A stretch of 64,000 bases of DNA from Aurantiochytrium sp. KH105 (Eukaryota > Sar > Bigyra > Thraustochytrida > Thraustochytriidae). Under the pieces are notes generated by a model. The model saw only the letters and a program-made list of their open reading frames with translations. It searched no databases and was not told the DNA's origin. Both the position numbers and the translations under genes were made by a program. The stretch is taken from the NCBI GenBank assembly GCA_003116975.1, contig BGKB01000189.1:90283-154282 (forward strand), in the 5' to 3' direction. Below, piece after piece: positions 62,439 to 64,000 of the stretch (its first letter is position 1; each line of letters starts with the position of its first letter).

Positions 62439-64000
62439 ATGGCCCTATGTGCTTTCCTTGACACAGAGGTGCTCGCCGAAATTCTCTTCGCCGTTGAATG
62501 TCTGGCTTGGGCATGTGCAACTGTTTTCTCCATCGTGGTCTTGGCACTTCGGCCATCGCTGGCGTCACGTGTCGCGGTGGATGGCAGTGAGTGGATCAAA
62601 AAAGATCTTCACGGAGAATGGTTTGAAGTTGCGGGAATCATCGATCCAGTTGACCGCATGCTTCGGACTGCACTCAATCCAGATCCGAGCAAGCGAAACC
62701 TCTGCCTTCAATTTGTTCATACGCGACGTGACGCACTGGACTTTGCAATGTGCACCTCGAGCAACATGGAGGCCGGAAGTACCCATCAAAATATGTTTGG
62801 ATGGGGAGGGTGCAATGCGGAAACAAGCACTTTGTTGTTTGGAGTTTCAATTATGTCAGGAAGACTTTCGCTTGTTGTCCCGATTATTCTGCTCCACATG
62901 AACAAGACGAAGAGAATCATGCTGTGTACAAGCCCTACGAATCGAAATGTACTCTATGTTTTCTCAAAAGATCTACAGCCAAATCAGAAGGACATAATAC
63001 CGATTCTTCAGGAAATAGTTGGTTTGGGGTATACTCTGAAAAATCTCAAAGCTGTTGTTCGAGGCGAGCCCAGGCCACGAGGTAGTACCCTGCCAAGTGT
63101 TCGGCGGTACGGAATCCTACGTACAGAAGAAACTAAAGTTTCCACTCGTCTAGCGCTTTCCAATACCATTCGTGGCGTGAGCGAGCAAGACGCATCTCGT
63201 CATCAAGATCCAACGCACGGTCAACATGGAAGGACCGAGCAGTCTAAGCCATCAGGGCCTGGCGTACCATCCGTCTCATTCACGCCAAGAGATCACAAAC
63301 CAATTCTTTGCGTTGACCCTTGTGTGTTCCGAAAAGCCGCTTCACCAGATCACAAAGCTCATTCATTTAGCAAATTCTTTGATGGCTGCGTCCGTGGTGA
63401 CCAGCGCTTCGTTGCTGACTTTGTGGAGCGCGACTTTCTCTGGATTGTTGCACGACATCAGCGCAGTCTCTGGAGTGGACTCCATTATGCGGCCTACAAT
63501 GGTAATGTTGAATTAGTCGCCTTTTTCCTCCGGAACAAAGCTGATGCACGAGCGCACTCACTCCGCGGTGAAACGCCACTCATGGCTGCAATTGTAGGTG
63601 CGGTGAGGCATATCGAAGAACGAATTCGCTGGGTCAGCGGAAATTCCTGTGTCTTTGACCTTGCTGAAGGCGACGAGTATTACAGCCACAAGCCGCACTC
63701 ACTCGAGCGATACGACGAGACGATCCGTATCCTACTTCGGTATGACTCGTGTCCATCTCGTCATCAGAATTGTTTAGGTTATGATCCATCTCAAGTGCTT
63801 CAAGTTGCGTTGCGCAAGCTTAACCCCGCGCTTAAACTCCACCCTCGCCTATCAGGCTACGTCCATAAACAAACCTGGCGTGTGCAGAACCAACTTCGTT
63901 GGGCCTCGATGTTTAATACGCCGTCTATTCGTCTCGACACAGATCTCAAACGTGCATGGGGCTTGCTTTTATGGGTTACGGTGAACATAGGGACCGGTTC
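62439..64000 (+). CDS. second lipocalin-like / ankyrin / ABC1-kinase fusion, cut by the window end
   Basis: Frame open from the ATG at 62439 through the last base (about 520 codons) with no stop, so the 3' part lies outside. It aligns with the first copy throughout: hydrophobic N-terminal helix (EILFAVECLAWACATVFSIV), LHGEWFEVAG with GxW, a lipocalin-like end (NRNVLYVFSKDLQPNQKDII, GLGYTLKNL), RRYGILRTEETK, SKFFDGCVRGDQRFVADFVE, ankyrin (GLHYAAYNGNVELVAFFL) and YSHKPHSLERYDETIR, to the start of the hydrophobic hairpin. The kinase domain is expected next but is not visible. The pair is an older tandem duplication than A/B, judging by its lower similarity. Confidence 0.85.
   Translation, partial: MALCAFLDTEVLAEILFAVECLAWACATVFSIVVLALRPSLASRVAVDGSEWIKKDLHGEWFEVAGIIDPVDRMLRTALNPDPSKRNLCLQFVHTRRDALDFAMCTSSNMEAGSTHQNMFGWGGCNAETSTLLFGVSIMSGRLSLVVPIILLHMNKTKRIMLCTSPTNRNVLYVFSKDLQPNQKDIIPILQEIVGLGYTLKNLKAVVRGEPRPRGSTLPSVRRYGILRTEETKVSTRLALSNTIRGVSEQDASRHQDPTHGQHGRTEQSKPSGPGVPSVSFTPRDHKPILCVDPCVFRKAASPDHKAHSFSKFFDGCVRGDQRFVADFVERDFLWIVARHQRSLWSGLHYAAYNGNVELVAFFLRNKADARAHSLRGETPLMAAIVGAVRHIEERIRWVSGNSCVFDLAEGDEYYSHKPHSLERYDETIRILLRYDSCPSRHQNCLGYDPSQVLQVALRKLNPALKLHPRLSGYVHKQTWRVQNQLRWASMFNTPSIRLDTDLKRAWGLLLWVTVNIGTG

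Overview
This is a eukaryotic nuclear window, most likely from an intron-poor protist; a stramenopile of the thraustochytrid type is my best guess (inference only). The evidence is long uninterrupted reading frames of 1,300-1,550 codons, a spliced nuclear NDUFS7 gene with GT-AG introns, a plant/protist-type (ALDH12-like) P5C dehydrogenase with a mitochondrial-type N-terminus, a kynurenine-pathway dioxygenase, and GC-rich intergenic DNA full of micro- and minisatellites. There are no operons, Shine-Dalgarno sites or phage genes.

Left half (1-33,436): a tandem array of six paralogous giant genes, called A to F here. A (344-4687), B (6681-11044, frameshifted), C (12910-17475), D (19228-23604) and E (24414-28466) are on the minus strand. 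F (29522-33436) is divergent and inverted. Each protein has an acidic N-terminal region with a small Cys cluster, an RRQGxxPSGT-like motif, a helical RLANLDHYVSD / DSRMTEVLL(S/N)D segment, a multi-pass membrane domain with a QDIPQ motif, a Cys-containing (AMN1/F-box-type) leucine-rich repeat block, a helical linker and a conserved C-terminal module (RRLNLKIDF ... FLHYGGFLYFD ... TLSFNGPFKL). I recognise the LRRs but not the whole architecture. This is the best candidate for an undescribed system. A and B are a recent segmental duplication including both flanks, with relic gene fragments 3' of each.

Middle (33,610-45,601): P5C dehydrogenase (proline catabolism), a long stretch without a convincing gene, a DUF2306-type multi-pass membrane protein, another gene-poor stretch, and NDUFS7 (complex I PSST subunit) in four exons.

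Right half (46,500-64,000): an LSD1/KDM1-like flavin amine oxidase with a low-complexity insertion where LSD1 carries its Tower; an FRG-domain protein; an RNI-type LRR protein; 3-hydroxyanthranilate 3,4-dioxygenase with a palindromic pair upstream; and two tandem paralogues of an unusual lipocalin-like / ankyrin / ABC1(UbiB)-kinase fusion, the second running off the window end.

The housekeeping genes (P5CDH, NDUFS7, HAAO) are mitochondrial or amino-acid metabolism genes with no evident link to the LRR array. The array shows birth-and-death evolution: fresh duplication, frameshift, relics, a near-identical membrane core with more variable LRR and linker parts, and one old inverted member. This pattern fits a diversifying receptor or sensor family, but no function is shown by the sequence itself.
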